Source: an uncultured Acidobacteriia bacterium (GTDB taxonomy: Bacteria > Acidobacteriota > Terriglobia > Bryobacterales > Bryobacteraceae). Taken from it: 64,000 nucleotides of DNA. The position numbers and the translations under genes were made by a program. Below, in pieces: positions 44,618 through 53,686 of the stretch. The first letter of the stretch is position 1. Every line of letters starts with the position of its first letter. The stretch is taken from positions 1 through 64,000 of the forward strand of contig CAIQWJ010000021.1 of assembly GCA_903875575.1 (NCBI GenBank). Reading direction: 5' to 3'. The notes below the pieces were generated by a model. It made no database searches, was not told the origin of the DNA, and worked only from the letters and a program-made list of their open reading frames with translations.

Positions 44618-46183
44618 ATGAACATACCGCTGACTCCCCTTCGGTGCCTGGAACGCGCCGCTGACCTCTTTGGGCGCAAGGCCGCCATTTTCTGCGGTGA
44701 GAAGCGTTTCACTTACAGTGAAATGGCCGACCGCTGTGGACGACTGGCCTCCGCGCTGGAGCGGGAGGGAATCCAGCCTGGAGATCGCGTGGCGTATCTC
44801 AGCTACAACACCCATCAACTGCTGGAGGGCTACTACGGCGTTCCGCAGGCCCGCGCTATTGTGATGCCGCTGAACGTGCGGCTGACGAGAATGGAGCTCA
44901 CCGAGATCATTCAGCACGCCGAGCCGAAAATGCTCTTCTTCGAAAATGAGTTCTCGGAGACTGCGGAGTTTCTCAGTTCGGCGCTGCCCGGCCTTCGCAT
45001 TATCAATCTGGACACCCAGTACGAGGGATTGCTGTCTACGGGGGAGCCGGTTCGTTCTGACATATTTTCGTACGATGAGAACTCCATCGCAGAGCTTTTC
45101 TACACCAGCGGAAGCACCGGTACGCCCAAGGGCGTGATGCTCTCACATCGCACGGTCTACCTGCACGCGCTTGGAGGTGTGGGCAGTCTCGAGCTGAACC
45201 CCGCCGGGGTGGAGTTGCATACCATTCCGTTGTTTCATGCGAACGGCTGGGGGCGTCCGCAGACTTCTACCATGATGGGGATGAAGCAGGTGATGGTGCG
45301 CCGCTTCGAGCCGGGCGGTGTTTTTCGTACAATTCAGGAAGAACGCGCGACTTCTATGTCGATAGTGCCGACGATGGCAAACGCTCTGCTGGCGTTCGCA
45401 GGCAGAGAGTCGTTCGATCTTTCCTCCATGGAGCAGATTTTTATTGGCGGCGCTGCCGCCACTCCGGCTATGATCGAGAACCTGGAGAAGCTCTTTCACT
45501 GCGACGTGCTTGCGGGCTATGGGCTGACGGAAACCAGTCCGGTGGCGACAAGTTCACGGCGCAAGTCAACGGTCGTGTATTCCGGGAACGATGATCGGTG
45601 GGCGAGGCAGGCGGTAGCCGGGTGGTCTATATTCGGTTCGGAAGTGCGGGTTGTGGATGCCTCCATGTGCGATGTTCCGCGTGATAGTTCCGCCGTGGGT
45701 GAGGTGGTCATTCGCGGTGATGTCGTCATGGATGGTTACTTTCGCGAGCCTGCCGCGACCGCTGCGGTGATGAGCGGGGCCTGGCTCCACACGGGCGACA
45801 TGGCCGTATGGGACGAAGAAAGCTACGTCCACATTGTGGATCGCAAGAAAGACATCATCATCAGCGGTGGCGAGAATATTTCTTCGATCGAGGTGGAGAA
45901 GGCCATTGCCGCGCACCCTGGTGTCGCCGAGACGGCTGTGGTGAGTGCGCCGGATGAACGGTGGGGCGAGATTCCCGTCGCTTTCGTAGTTGTCAATGGC
46001 TGCGCAGAGGTCGACGAAGCAGGATTGCGGACGTTCCTGCTTTCCCGGTTGGCGAAATTCAAAGTGCCGCACCGTTTCTATTTCCAAAGTGAGCCGCTGC
46101 CGAAGGGCGGTACAGGGAAGATTCTCAAGCGGGAACTCCGGGAGCCATTCTGGCGCGGGCGCGAAAAGCGCGTCCAGGGTTAG
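44618..46183 (+). CDS. Fatty-acid-type acyl-CoA synthetase (ANL superfamily)
   Basis: This 521-residue enzyme would activate a fatty acid or similar acid to acyl-CoA with ATP. Motifs: FYTSGSTGTPKGVMLSHR (A3), HTIPLFHANGWGRPQT, GYGLTETSPVATSSRR (A5), WLHTGDMAVWDEESYVHIVDRKKDIIISGGENISSIEVEKAI (A7-A8) and PKGGTGKILKRELREPFW with the catalytic lysine. The length and the A3-A8 style fit FadD-like or medium-chain acyl-CoA synthetases (AlkK type), distinct from the MatB-like enzyme at 5851. It is followed 71 nt later by murQ, with no obvious link. Confidence 0.88.
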   Translation: MNIPLTPLRCLERAADLFGRKAAIFCGEKRFTYSEMADRCGRLASALEREGIQPGDRVAYLSYNTHQLLEGYYGVPQARAIVMPLNVRLTRMELTEIIQHAEPKMLFFENEFSETAEFLSSALPGLRIINLDTQYEGLLSTGEPVRSDIFSYDENSIAELFYTSGSTGTPKGVMLSHRTVYLHALGGVGSLELNPAGVELHTIPLFHANGWGRPQTSTMMGMKQVMVRRFEPGGVFRTIQEERATSMSIVPTMANALLAFAGRESFDLSSMEQIFIGGAAATPAMIENLEKLFHCDVLAGYGLTETSPVATSSRRKSTVVYSGNDDRWARQAVAGWSIFGSEVRVVDASMCDVPRDSSAVGEVVIRGDVVMDGYFREPAATAAVMSGAWLHTGDMAVWDEESYVHIVDRKKDIIISGGENISSIEVEKAIAAHPGVAETAVVSAPDERWGEIPVAFVVVNGCAEVDEAGLRTFLLSRLAKFKVPHRFYFQSEPLPKGGTGKILKRELREPFWRGREKRVQG

Positions 46184-46254
46184 ATCATCGTTTAATGGTG
46201 GCGCTTCGCGTCATCAGGGCCCGACGGCGAATCGTTCGCCTACAATTGAACTTG

Positions 46255-47100
46255 ATGCCGGAAAAACTGGAAACACTGCTGACCGAGCAGCCGAACCCTG
46301 CCTCGGCACGGATTGACCAGCTTTCCACTCTGGAAATGGTGCGGGTGATCAACTCGGAGGATCGCCTTGTGGCTGATTCCATCGTGCCGGAACTTCCGTA
46401 CATAGCCCGAGCTGTGGATGGAATTGTGGCCGCGTTTCTGGAAGGCGGGCGCTTGTTCTACATCGGGGCCGGCACCAGCGGACGGCTGGGCGTGCTGGAT
46501 GCTTCGGAATGCCCTCCAACGTTCAATGTTCCGCCGGAACTGGTGCAGGGGATCATCGCCGGTGGCGAATCGGCGCTCTCCCGGGCTACGGAGACGACGG
46601 AAGACGATCCGGCGATCGGTGTTCGCGATCTGCAGAGCAGGGGATTCAAGCGCGGGGATGTACTGTGCGGGATCGCCGCCAGCGGACGCACACCCTATGT
46701 GCTCGGTGCTATCGATGCGGCTAACGAAGTGGGGGCGATGACGATCGGCATTAGCTGCACGCCAGATTCAGAGCTTTCGCGACGTGCCTCTATCGCGATC
46801 ACGCCCTTGCCAGGCCCGGAAGTTATTGCGGGATCGACCCGGTTGAAGGCGGGAACCGCGACCAAACTTGTGCTGAACATGTTGACCACTGGTGTGTTCA
46901 TTCGCATGGGCTATGTGCGAGGCAATCTGATGGTGAATGTGCAGCCGAAGAACGCGAAGCTGCTGGACCGGTCCATACGTATCATTCGTGCGGCTACCGG
47001 TGTGGGTTCGGAGCAGGCGGCTGAGGCCCTGAAGGCAGCCGGAAACAGCGTCCGTGCGGCAATTGAGAAACTCGTAAACGAAGATAAAAACAATGGATAA
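46255..47100 (+). CDS. murQ: N-acetylmuramic acid 6-phosphate etherase
   Basis: MurQ cleaves the lactyl ether of MurNAc-6-P to GlcNAc-6-P in peptidoglycan recycling. The ATG at 46255 gives 281 residues; a start 20 codons upstream lacks support. SIS-fold marks: FYIGAGTSGRLGVLDASECPPTFNVPPELVQGIIAGGESALSRATE (the catalytic glutamate and substrate loop), GDVLCGIAASGRTPYVLGAIDAANE, PGPEVIAGSTRLKAGTATKLVLNMLTTG and GNLMVNVQPKNAKLLDRSIRII. The C-terminus has a short helical tail. Its last 8 nt overlap the murA start (ATGGATAA), so recycling and new synthesis genes are translated together. Confidence 0.95.
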   Translation: MPEKLETLLTEQPNPASARIDQLSTLEMVRVINSEDRLVADSIVPELPYIARAVDGIVAAFLEGGRLFYIGAGTSGRLGVLDASECPPTFNVPPELVQGIIAGGESALSRATETTEDDPAIGVRDLQSRGFKRGDVLCGIAASGRTPYVLGAIDAANEVGAMTIGISCTPDSELSRRASIAITPLPGPEVIAGSTRLKAGTATKLVLNMLTTGVFIRMGYVRGNLMVNVQPKNAKLLDRSIRIIRAATGVGSEQAAEALKAAGNSVRAAIEKLVNEDKNNG

Positions 47101-48349
47101 ATTTGTCATAGAAGGGTGTCGGCCGCTCCATGGCACCATCCCGACCAGCGGCTCGAAAAACTCCGCGCTGCCCGCTCTCGCAGCCGCGCTTCTCACTGAA
47201 GACAAGGTTGTACTGAAGCGTGTGCCGCGGGTCCGCGACATCCGCACGATGGAGCGGTTGCTACAGGATATTGGCTCGAATATCACGGTGGAAGAAGAGA
47301 CCGTTACGCTGGAGACGCCGCGAATCGTCTCGCCCGAGGCTCCCTACGAACTGGTGAAGACCATGCGGGCTTCGAGTCTGGTGCTGGGGCCGCTGGTGGC
47401 CCGCGCCGGTCGGGCGAGAGTATCGCTGCCGGGTGGGTGCGCCATTGGTGCGCGACCGATCAATCAGCATCTTTCCGGGCTGGAGTTGCTGGGCGCTCAG
47501 ATTTCTCAGGAGCATGGATATGTGGAAGCAGCGGCGCCGAACGGGCTCAAGGGCACGCGAATCGTGTTCGATCGGATCACGGTCACGGGCACGGAAGACA
47601 TCCTGATGGCCGCCGTTCTGGCTGAGGGCGAAACCGTTATTGAGAATGCCGCGCGTGAGCCAGAGGTTGTCGATCTGGCGAATCTGCTGCTGAAGATGGG
47701 TGCGAAGATTCAGGGTGCCGGCACCAGCGTCATTCGTATTGACGGCGTGGCGAAATTGCACGGTGCCGAGCACGAGATCATCGCGGACCGTATTGAGGCG
47801 GGCACCTTCGTTGTGGCGGGTGCCATTACCGGAGGCGACGTGACCATAACGGGGTGTGTTGCCGATCATTTGGGTGCGCTGACCGCCAAGCTGGCCAAGG
47901 CGGGTGTTCGCATTCTGCAGCCTGACGATACGACGCTGCACGTGCTGCCCGGGGGCGGCCTGCATGCCGTGGACATGTCGACTGAAGAGTATCCCGGATT
48001 TGCGACGGATCTGCAGGCTCAGTACATGGCGTTGATGACGCAGGCGGACGGCATTTCGATCGTGAAGGAAACCATCTTTGAGAATCGTTTTATGCACGCC
48101 CAGGAGTTGATGCGTATGGGCGCGAATATTCGCCTGGAGGGCAGGGAAGCCATTGTCGCGGGACGCAGCAAGCTGTCGGGTGCGGGCGTGATTGCTTCGG
48201 ATCTGCGTGCCAGTGCGTCGCTGGTGCTGGCGGCATTGGTAGCGAAGGGCGAGACGGTGATTGATCGTGTTTATCACATCGACCGCGGCTACGAAAATAT
48301 TGAAGGCAAGCTGGCGTCTGTGGGTGCCAGTATCCGGCGGGTGGAATAG
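47093..48349 (+). CDS. murA: UDP-N-acetylglucosamine 1-carboxyvinyltransferase
   Basis: MurA transfers enolpyruvate from PEP to UDP-GlcNAc, the first committed step of peptidoglycan synthesis. The 418-residue protein opens [34 protein letters not shown] (K22 site) and has the active-site loop [24 protein letters not shown], with the cysteine that is target of fosfomycin. Other marks are [64 protein letters not shown] and [39 protein letters not shown]. It starts within the murQ stop region. The cysteine form suggests fosfomycin sensitivity, by family knowledge. Confidence 0.97.
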   Translation: MDKFVIEGCRPLHGTIPTSGSKNSALPALAAALLTEDKVVLKRVPRVRDIRTMERLLQDIGSNITVEEETVTLETPRIVSPEAPYELVKTMRASSLVLGPLVARAGRARVSLPGGCAIGARPINQHLSGLELLGAQISQEHGYVEAAAPNGLKGTRIVFDRITVTGTEDILMAAVLAEGETVIENAAREPEVVDLANLLLKMGAKIQGAGTSVIRIDGVAKLHGAEHEIIADRIEAGTFVVAGAITGGDVTITGCVADHLGALTAKLAKAGVRILQPDDTTLHVLPGGGLHAVDMSTEEYPGFATDLQAQYMALMTQADGISIVKETIFENRFMHAQELMRMGANIRLEGREAIVAGRSKLSGAGVIASDLRASASLVLAALVAKGETVIDRVYHIDRGYENIEGKLASVGASIRRVE

Positions 48350-48361
48350 GGGGCCGACTGA

Positions 48362-49234
48362 CTACCGTGCCAGTTTTCGGCGAATTGTCTTCAACTCCCG
48401 GTGGCGTGCCTCAGTAGTTTTCGGGTAGGCCAGCTTCAGTTCTTTCAGCGTATTCAGAACGATTCTGGAAACGATGAGACGGGCGTTTGCCTTATCGTCG
48501 GCCGGCACGACGTACCAGGGGGCGACGCGCGTGCTAGTGGCGGCCAGGCACGCCTCATAGGCTTTCATGTATTGCTCCCAGTATTTTCGTTCTTCGATGT
48601 CGGCGAGGCTGAACTTCCAGTTCTTGTCCGGTGCGTCGATTCGTTTGAGAAAGCGCTTTCGCTGCTCTTCCTTCGAGAGATGCAGAAAGAACTTGATAAT
48701 GCGCGTGCCGTTCTCATGCAGGTGTTTTTCCAGATTCACGATGGAGTGAAAGCGGTCGTGCCAGACGCTTCCCGAGTCGACCAGACCCGTTGGGATGCGC
48801 TGGGCCCGAAGGATTTCCGGGTGAACGCGAGCGATCAGAACCTCCTCGTAATAAGACCGGTTGAAAATGCCAATGCGGCCTCGCTCCGGCAGTTTTCTGG
48901 TAGCGTTCCACAGGAAGTCATGTGCCAGTTCTTCGGCTCCGGGGTGTTTGAAGCTGAAGACCTGGCAGCCCTGAGGGTTGATGCCAGACATTACATGCTT
49001 GATCATGCTGTCCTTGCCGGCGGCATCCATGGCTTGAAAGATCAGGAGCAGGGAGTAGCTGTTGGATGCGTAGAGCATGCTTTGCTGCTCACTTAACCGG
49101 CTTATATGGTCCGCAAGCGCTGTCTCGTATTCTTCGTGCGACTTGTAAACCGGCTTGGCGAGAGTAGGGGATTTGGCGAGGTGGACCGATTTTCCGGGCC
49201 GTACGCGAAAGTCCTCGGGATTGATTTTCTTCAT
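48362..49234 (-). CDS. Polyphosphate kinase 2 family protein
   Basis: PPK2 enzymes use polyphosphate to phosphorylate nucleotides (AMP, ADP or GDP). The ATG at 49234 gives 290 residues ([15 protein letters not shown]); longer frames upstream are not conserved in style. The Walker-A-type motif is [45 protein letters not shown], followed by [21 protein letters not shown] and the lid [43 protein letters not shown]. Class (AMP- or ADP-using) cannot be fixed by eye. It converges with murA and diverges from a small His-rich gene. Polyphosphate recycling or ATP buffering is the likely role. Confidence 0.92.
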   Translation of the reverse strand: MKKINPEDFRVRPGKSVHLAKSPTLAKPVYKSHEEYETALADHISRLSEQQSMLYASNSYSLLLIFQAMDAAGKDSMIKHVMSGINPQGCQVFSFKHPGAEELAHDFLWNATRKLPERGRIGIFNRSYYEEVLIARVHPEILRAQRIPTGLVDSGSVWHDRFHSIVNLEKHLHENGTRIIKFFLHLSKEEQRKRFLKRIDAPDKNWKFSLADIEERKYWEQYMKAYEACLAATSTRVAPWYVVPADDKANARLIVSRIVLNTLKELKLAYPKTTEARHRELKTIRRKLAR

Positions 49235-49315
49235 TGCTGCACCCAACACCACTATGCCACCACTGAGGGCAACCGAGCGGCCATCTACGTGCATAGGGAT
49301 TGGCGAGGCCAACCC

Positions 49316-49519
49316 ATGAACGATTCGAATCAAAAAGTCATCGAAATGCACAAAGCAGCCGCGCATGCACACCTGGCTGCCGCAGAACAGCATGGCAAGG
49401 GCGACCATCTGAGCGGACACGAAGCCTCACGGCTGGCGCTGGAGCACTCCGCGAAGGCGTTCGAAATGGCGCAGGCCGCGCACCGGGACGCGGAAACGCG
49501 TGCCGGGAAGACCACCTAA
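49316..49519 (+). CDS. 67-residue His- and Ala-rich small protein
   Basis: The ATG at 49316, preceded by GGCGAGG 7 nt upstream, gives a 67-residue protein; a longer frame would reach across the divergent PPK2 start. It contains [48 protein letters not shown], an alanine/histidine-rich helical segment with 8 histidines. Proteins with repeated HHEAA-type helices occur in many soil bacteria and may bind metals or act in stress, but function is not known. It sits divergently from PPK2 across 81 nt, which may link the two genes' control. Confidence 0.65.
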   Translation: MNDSNQKVIEMHKAAAHAHLAAAEQHGKGDHLSGHEASRLALEHSAKAFEMAQAAHRDAETRAGKTT

Positions 49520-49526
49520 GGCCCAG

Positions 49527-50297
49527 CTAGCGCCCGCGGGAGACGAACTGCAGAACTTCGTCAGCCAGAGCCGGCACCGTGATGATGAAGTTGCCGCCGT
49601 AGATAGTATCTTTGCCCGTGAAGTCGAAGGTCACGCAACCCGCTTCTTCGGCGATGATCTTCAGCGGTGCCAGATCCCAGGGGGCAGCCTGGGCTTCGAT
49701 CCACACATCGGCGCGTCCTGACGCGACCAGCATGGCGTCGAGGCAACCGCCGGTGCTGCGGACGGTCCAGAATTCCGAAATCCAGTCGAGGAAGTCGGCC
49801 TTGAACGGGTAGCGGTGCATGAAGCCGATGCCGTTGCAGCAAAGCAGTGCCTGATTTTTCTTTTCAATCTTTGAGGCCTGGATGCGTTTGCCGTCCCACC
49901 ACGCACCTTCGCCTTTGGCTGCCGAGAACATCTCGCCGGTGGCCGGGAAGTACTCGTGGCCAGCAACGATTTTGCCGTCTTCTTCGAGGCCAATCAGCAT
50001 GGTCCAGGCGCGGGTGCCCCGGATAAAGTCGCGTGTGCCGTCTATGGGGTCGATAATCCATCGGCGGCCATTCTTCGACTCGCGCATAGCCCCCTCTTCT
50101 CCGAGCAGGCCGTCGTCCGGGAATGCGGCGGAGAGGCCTTCCACAATCAGTTTTTCGCAGGCTTTATCGGCGACGGTGACGGGGGACTCGTCAGCTTTGA
50201 TCTCGATTCCGAGTATGCCTTCGCGTATTTTGAGGGCAAGGATGCCCGCTTCGCGGGCGATGTCCGCGCCAATCTTGAGTTCTCTCTCGTATGCCAT
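49527..50297 (-). CDS. hisN: Inositol-monophosphatase-like histidinol-phosphatase
   Basis: This 256-residue phosphatase belongs to the lithium-sensitive IMPase superfamily. Metal sites: EEG in GLLGEEGAM (67-75), DPIDGTRDFIRG (91-102) and the C-terminal WDLAPLKIIAEEAGC. The IEIKADESPVTVADKACEKLIVEGLSAAFPDDG opening and the FIRGTRAWTMLIGLEEDGKIVAGHEYFPATGEMFSA segment look closer to HisN-type histidinol-phosphate phosphatases than to inositol phosphatases, but other substrates (fructose bisphosphate, PAP) cannot be excluded. No his gene is adjacent. It is convergent with the small His-rich gene, 7 nt apart. Confidence 0.82.
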   Translation of the reverse strand: MAYERELKIGADIAREAGILALKIREGILGIEIKADESPVTVADKACEKLIVEGLSAAFPDDGLLGEEGAMRESKNGRRWIIDPIDGTRDFIRGTRAWTMLIGLEEDGKIVAGHEYFPATGEMFSAAKGEGAWWDGKRIQASKIEKKNQALLCCNGIGFMHRYPFKADFLDWISEFWTVRSTGGCLDAMLVASGRADVWIEAQAAPWDLAPLKIIAEEAGCVTFDFTGKDTIYGGNFIITVPALADEVLQFVSRGR

Positions 50298-50364
50298 TTT
50301 GTATTTTGGAGGATCGGGCGCGAGGTGTCCGGAGGAAAACCCGCCCGCATCTGCTACTACCAGA

Positions 50365-51015
50365 CTACAAAGTCGTTACATCTGGCGAGTCGGCCCGGTG
50401 CCAGATCTCAGAAACGATGAGGCCCACGCGCTCTTCCTGGCGGGCGATACGCCGCAGGGCGGCTGCCCGCAAGAGTCCGTCGACGGGTGGCAACGCAATG
50501 GCGGAGAGCCCGGTTGTGGCGCGAAAGAAACGGTACATAATCCAGACCCAGACGTGGGCATGGAGGCGCTGCCATCCGCGTTCGGGAATCTCAAATTCGC
50601 TTAACAGCCAGAGACCGTTGGCGGTCAGGGATTCAGCGAGACAACCGATGATTCGACGCGCCTCGTCTTCCGTGAAGCAATCCAGGAAGAAATTCGTGAC
50701 GATTGCATCGTAATGTCCGGGCGGGTAAGGCATGTCCCGCGCATCGCGGCAGTGGTAGGCAACCCGCTCCGGGTTGCCGGTGCGACGGCGTGACAGGGCG
50801 ATCATCTCAGAACTCACTTCCACGACATCGAAATGCGCACCGGGGGCGGTCTCCAGCGATCTGGCGAGAAAACGTCCATCGCCCTCGCCCAGAATCAGTA
50901 CGTGTCGCGCCGCGGTGATCGCAGGCAGAAATGCGAACCGCTGCCGTTCCAGAGCGCGGCCAAAAGCGCAGTACTCGATCCAGCGATACCAGGGCGCCAA
51001 TCGTTCGATTCTCAT
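50365..51015 (-). CDS. Class I SAM-dependent methyltransferase coupled to UbiA-like gene
   Basis: The ATG at 51015 gives 216 residues and overlaps the previous gene's TGA (ATGA). The N-terminus (MRIERLAPWYRWIEYCAFGRALERQRFAFLP) is followed by the SAM-binding glycine loop HVLILGEGDGRFLARSL, an acidic motif II strand (FDVVEVSSEMIALSRRRTGN), RDARDMPYPPGHYDAIVTNFFLDCFTEDEARRIIG and a C-terminal helix set. The substrate is unknown. Being translated with a UbiA-like membrane protein suggests a lipid or quinone-like substrate, as UbiA/UbiE pairs have in quinone synthesis. The larger open frame extending to 51765 is only a shadow of the neighbouring gene. Confidence 0.82.
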   Translation of the reverse strand: MRIERLAPWYRWIEYCAFGRALERQRFAFLPAITAARHVLILGEGDGRFLARSLETAPGAHFDVVEVSSEMIALSRRRTGNPERVAYHCRDARDMPYPPGHYDAIVTNFFLDCFTEDEARRIIGCLAESLTANGLWLLSEFEIPERGWQRLHAHVWVWIMYRFFRATTGLSAIALPPVDGLLRAAALRRIARQEERVGLIVSEIWHRADSPDVTTL

Positions 51016-51791
51016 CTGAACAGGAGGGGCGTCAGCAAGATGGCATCGGCCAGGACGCACCGAGCGTTGGTGGAAACTCCGCGTCCCCAACGGGCGAGCG
51101 CCAGAAGACAGATTGCGCTGATTGCGATGGCGATAAACCAACGGGTCGGACTCAACGCCGCAATGACAACTGCGCAAAGCAGTGCAGGAACCCACCAGTG
51201 GGCTGCTACTTGAGTGTCCTCTGATTCCAGGCTCCAGCGCTCGATGAGGAACAGGTTGCCGAGACAAAGCGCGCAGAACGCGATAGCGGGCTGCCAGAGA
51301 ACATAGGTAGACCGCTGTCCGGCACCTGTCCATGCGATCAGAAAGATGCCCGCCGTAAAAAGACTGGCGGCGGCGGGTTTCTTCCAGACCGCGGTGCTCC
51401 ACCCAGTAAAAGGGAATGCCCCAAGATAGAGAATCACTCCCCCGCTTAGAGCGATGCCGTAATGGAAGACGGCCGGACGAAGCCAGAGGCATGTTATCAG
51501 CAGATCGCTGCCGGCCACGAGCACGAACAGAGCCAGAGCGAAGTTCCGATGGTGCCGGTAGAATCGGTGCCGGACCGATTCCGAGGTCGAAGCCGGGTGA
51601 CGGATATCGAGCAGGCGGTCCGCCAGATAGATGCCCCAAACGGTCAGGCCCAGAACGGCACGGCCTGCGGGCAGCAGCACGGTTGGGTAACAGCGGGAGA
51701 GAAAGTCCTGCCAGATGAGTGCAATGACAGGCGCATCCAGGCTCAATAAACTGAACCAGAGCCATACAGGTGGACGCGCCGATGTCTGCAT
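51012..51791 (-). CDS. UbiA-superfamily-like membrane protein
   Basis: This 259-residue protein has about seven to eight hydrophobic segments. The likely active-site segment is LTVWGIYLADRLLDIRHPASTSESVRHRFYRHHR, where D-x-x-x-D replaces the NDxxDxxxD of usual UbiA prenyltransferases and a second Asp appears near the end (CVLADAILL). GVILYLGAFPFTGWSTAVWKKPAAASLFTAGIFLIAW and NLFLIERWSLESEDTQ follow. The usual second Asp-rich motif is not complete, so true prenyltransferase activity is uncertain. Such proteins are seen in Acidobacteria and Planctomycetes next to methyltransferases. It starts at ATG 51791 and is co-translated with the methyltransferase downstream. Confidence 0.7.
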   Translation of the reverse strand: MQTSARPPVWLWFSLLSLDAPVIALIWQDFLSRCYPTVLLPAGRAVLGLTVWGIYLADRLLDIRHPASTSESVRHRFYRHHRNFALALFVLVAGSDLLITCLWLRPAVFHYGIALSGGVILYLGAFPFTGWSTAVWKKPAAASLFTAGIFLIAWTGAGQRSTYVLWQPAIAFCALCLGNLFLIERWSLESEDTQVAAHWWVPALLCAVVIAALSPTRWFIAIAISAICLLALARWGRGVSTNARCVLADAILLTPLLFR

Positions 51792-51827
51792 CTATTACTA
51801 CGTTACGAGATTGGTACGGCTCAGGGA

Positions 51828-53591
51828 TTATTCGACTTCGAGCTTTATGGTGTCGTACATGATGCCGCCGTTGCCGCCAACCGATGTCATTGCCAGCCGC
51901 ACGACATTGCTGCCCTGCCTGAGCAGGCTGGCGGGAAAGGCGATATCTTCGAGTTGATAGCGTGCGCTACGGAGCGCGGCACGATAGGTCGCGGCGTCGT
52001 TCGCGTAGGCCATTGACTTGATGTCGGTTCCGTTGACGGAGACGGTGAGCTTCGGATTCTGGCTGACGCCAGCGATAGCAATCGTCAGGTGAGCCGTGCC
52101 TATGTAAGGGGCGTCGGCATCAAAGCTTATATCCCAGTTGCCAGGCTTGCCCTGAGCGAAATACCAGTCGGTGCTTTCGTGGCTGGTGCCAAGTGTGTAA
52201 GTCAGGTTGGCGGGAACCATGCCGATCCACTGGATATTCCGCAATTGGTCACCGAATTTGAACTCACCAGACATGCGGTCAGACTGGCCGATTTGCCAGA
52301 GAAAGTGACCGTACTTCGGCTGCGCCCATGGAATAGGGCCCAGATCGAGGTTTCCGCCGGTCACGAGGATGTCGCCCTTTTCGAGTTGTGCGGTCGCCGA
52401 ACCCTGGGTCGCGTAGGCATAAAGCGCATATGTTCCCGGGCGCACATGAGGTAGCGAAAATGATCCGTCGGCTGCTGCCTTGTCGTAGAAGATGAAATCA
52501 CCGCCCTGTCTATAAATCTCCTGGCCGGGTTTGGCGAGGACCACCATAGCGCCGGCCGCCGTTCCACGACCTTCGACGCTCAGGCGGCCTGTGACATTGG
52601 CTCGAATGAGTGGATAGAGCGGTTCCCTCATCCATTGATATGGCCACCTGGCCTGTTCCGCGAGCGCCCGCTGTTTCGCGTCCGCAATCATCTGCGCGTT
52701 TTCGCCCGTGTTGATGTAGGTAAACCACGGGCCGAAGAGTTTTTCACCGTTGGTGAAGTTGTCCGCGCCTCCGCCGCCGTAATGCGCGCCCTGGAAGTAA
52801 TTGAGAATCAGGGCGTCCTGATGGACCAGGAGATCCTGACGCAGTGGCCCGCCCGCATAGTATTCTGTGCTGGCCGGAATGAACCACACGCCGAAGCCGT
52901 GGCCGTAGTGGCCCCAGACCGGGTTCTCCGCCAGGTAGCCGGAATAGTCATATTTCTGGTAGATGCCGCCGTCCGGGAGCTTCCAGGTCTCGTCCTGGAC
53001 TGATGGATACTGGACGAGTTCCGAGTAGGTCGGCTGGTGCCCCGTGCGTTCGGAGACATAAGCCCAATCGAAGATATTACGATCGAGGCGGTACATGCTG
53101 CGCATCTCGCCGCCGAGTCTCCGGTTCTTCGGGTTCCGGCAGATGACGTAACCGTAGAAGCCCGAGTCACCCTTCATGAGAAGGATATGGTGTTCGAGAT
53201 AGAAGGCGCTGGTTTCTCCGCTGTCGATGATGGCAATATGAGCCATTTCCGGGGAGACCGAGATGATTCGGATATTGTCGGCAACCAGGTGGCCGGCACC
53301 GGCGTTGTAATCGATATACCAGGTACGGTGGGCATCGACATCGCGGGGAATGATGCCGTTTAAGTTGTGGGCCAGTTCCTGGCCGTTTCGTATCAATATC
53401 AATGAGGTGGCGCTGCCGTCGGGACCGAAGGTAATGGAAACAATGCCGTTGCGAAGCGTGAGTTCAGTCACGTCGCCGGGTTTGTAGTCGCCGGGGGTGG
53501 CTGGTCCGGTGTTCAGCAGAAGTTCGACGTCGCCGGTAGCGGCGGCGAGCGGGATGACAACGGCGATGAAAACAAGAACACGCGATAGCAT
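51828..53591 (-). CDS. Secreted rhamnogalacturonan lyase (PL4 family)
   Basis: This 587-residue enzyme would cut rhamnogalacturonan I of pectin by beta-elimination. A signal peptide (MLSRVLVFIAVVIPLAAA) precedes three domains as in family PL4: a beta-sandwich catalytic domain (about 40-330) with YQKYDYSGYLAENPVWGHYGHGFGVWFIPASTEYYAGGPLRQDLLVHQD, whose lysine and histidine match the catalytic pair positions, an FnIII-like domain (about 330-420: NVTGRLSVEGRGTAAGAMVVLAKPGQEIYRQGGDFIFYDKAAADGSFSLPHVRPGTYALYAYA) and a C-terminal carbohydrate-binding-like sandwich (about 440-587). It points to plant cell-wall breakdown and fits the rhamnose isomerase downstream at 58631. Confidence 0.88.
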   Translation of the reverse strand: MLSRVLVFIAVVIPLAAATGDVELLLNTGPATPGDYKPGDVTELTLRNGIVSITFGPDGSATSLILIRNGQELAHNLNGIIPRDVDAHRTWYIDYNAGAGHLVADNIRIISVSPEMAHIAIIDSGETSAFYLEHHILLMKGDSGFYGYVICRNPKNRRLGGEMRSMYRLDRNIFDWAYVSERTGHQPTYSELVQYPSVQDETWKLPDGGIYQKYDYSGYLAENPVWGHYGHGFGVWFIPASTEYYAGGPLRQDLLVHQDALILNYFQGAHYGGGGADNFTNGEKLFGPWFTYINTGENAQMIADAKQRALAEQARWPYQWMREPLYPLIRANVTGRLSVEGRGTAAGAMVVLAKPGQEIYRQGGDFIFYDKAAADGSFSLPHVRPGTYALYAYATQGSATAQLEKGDILVTGGNLDLGPIPWAQPKYGHFLWQIGQSDRMSGEFKFGDQLRNIQWIGMVPANLTYTLGTSHESTDWYFAQGKPGNWDISFDADAPYIGTAHLTIAIAGVSQNPKLTVSVNGTDIKSMAYANDAATYRAALRSARYQLEDIAFPASLLRQGSNVVRLAMTSVGGNGGIMYDTIKLEVE

Positions 53592-53686
53592 GGTGAACCA
53601 CTGATGCTATCTCAAATCCGGCGTCAGTGGGGGCCTGATGGGCACCGGCCGCGACCCCTGAGGCAGGGGACGCGATAATAGTCTGA

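Noticed and set aside
43307-44917. 536-residue minus-strand frame over the MFS gene at 43318
   Set aside because: It also crosses the divergent acyl-CoA synthetase start and has no motif; the 400-residue frame is a normal membrane carrier.
50365-51765. 466-residue frame that contains the methyltransferase
   Set aside because: Only the last 216 residues have the methyltransferase fold. The upstream part is a shadow of the UbiA-like gene, whose own frame has clear membrane helices and overlaps by ATGA.
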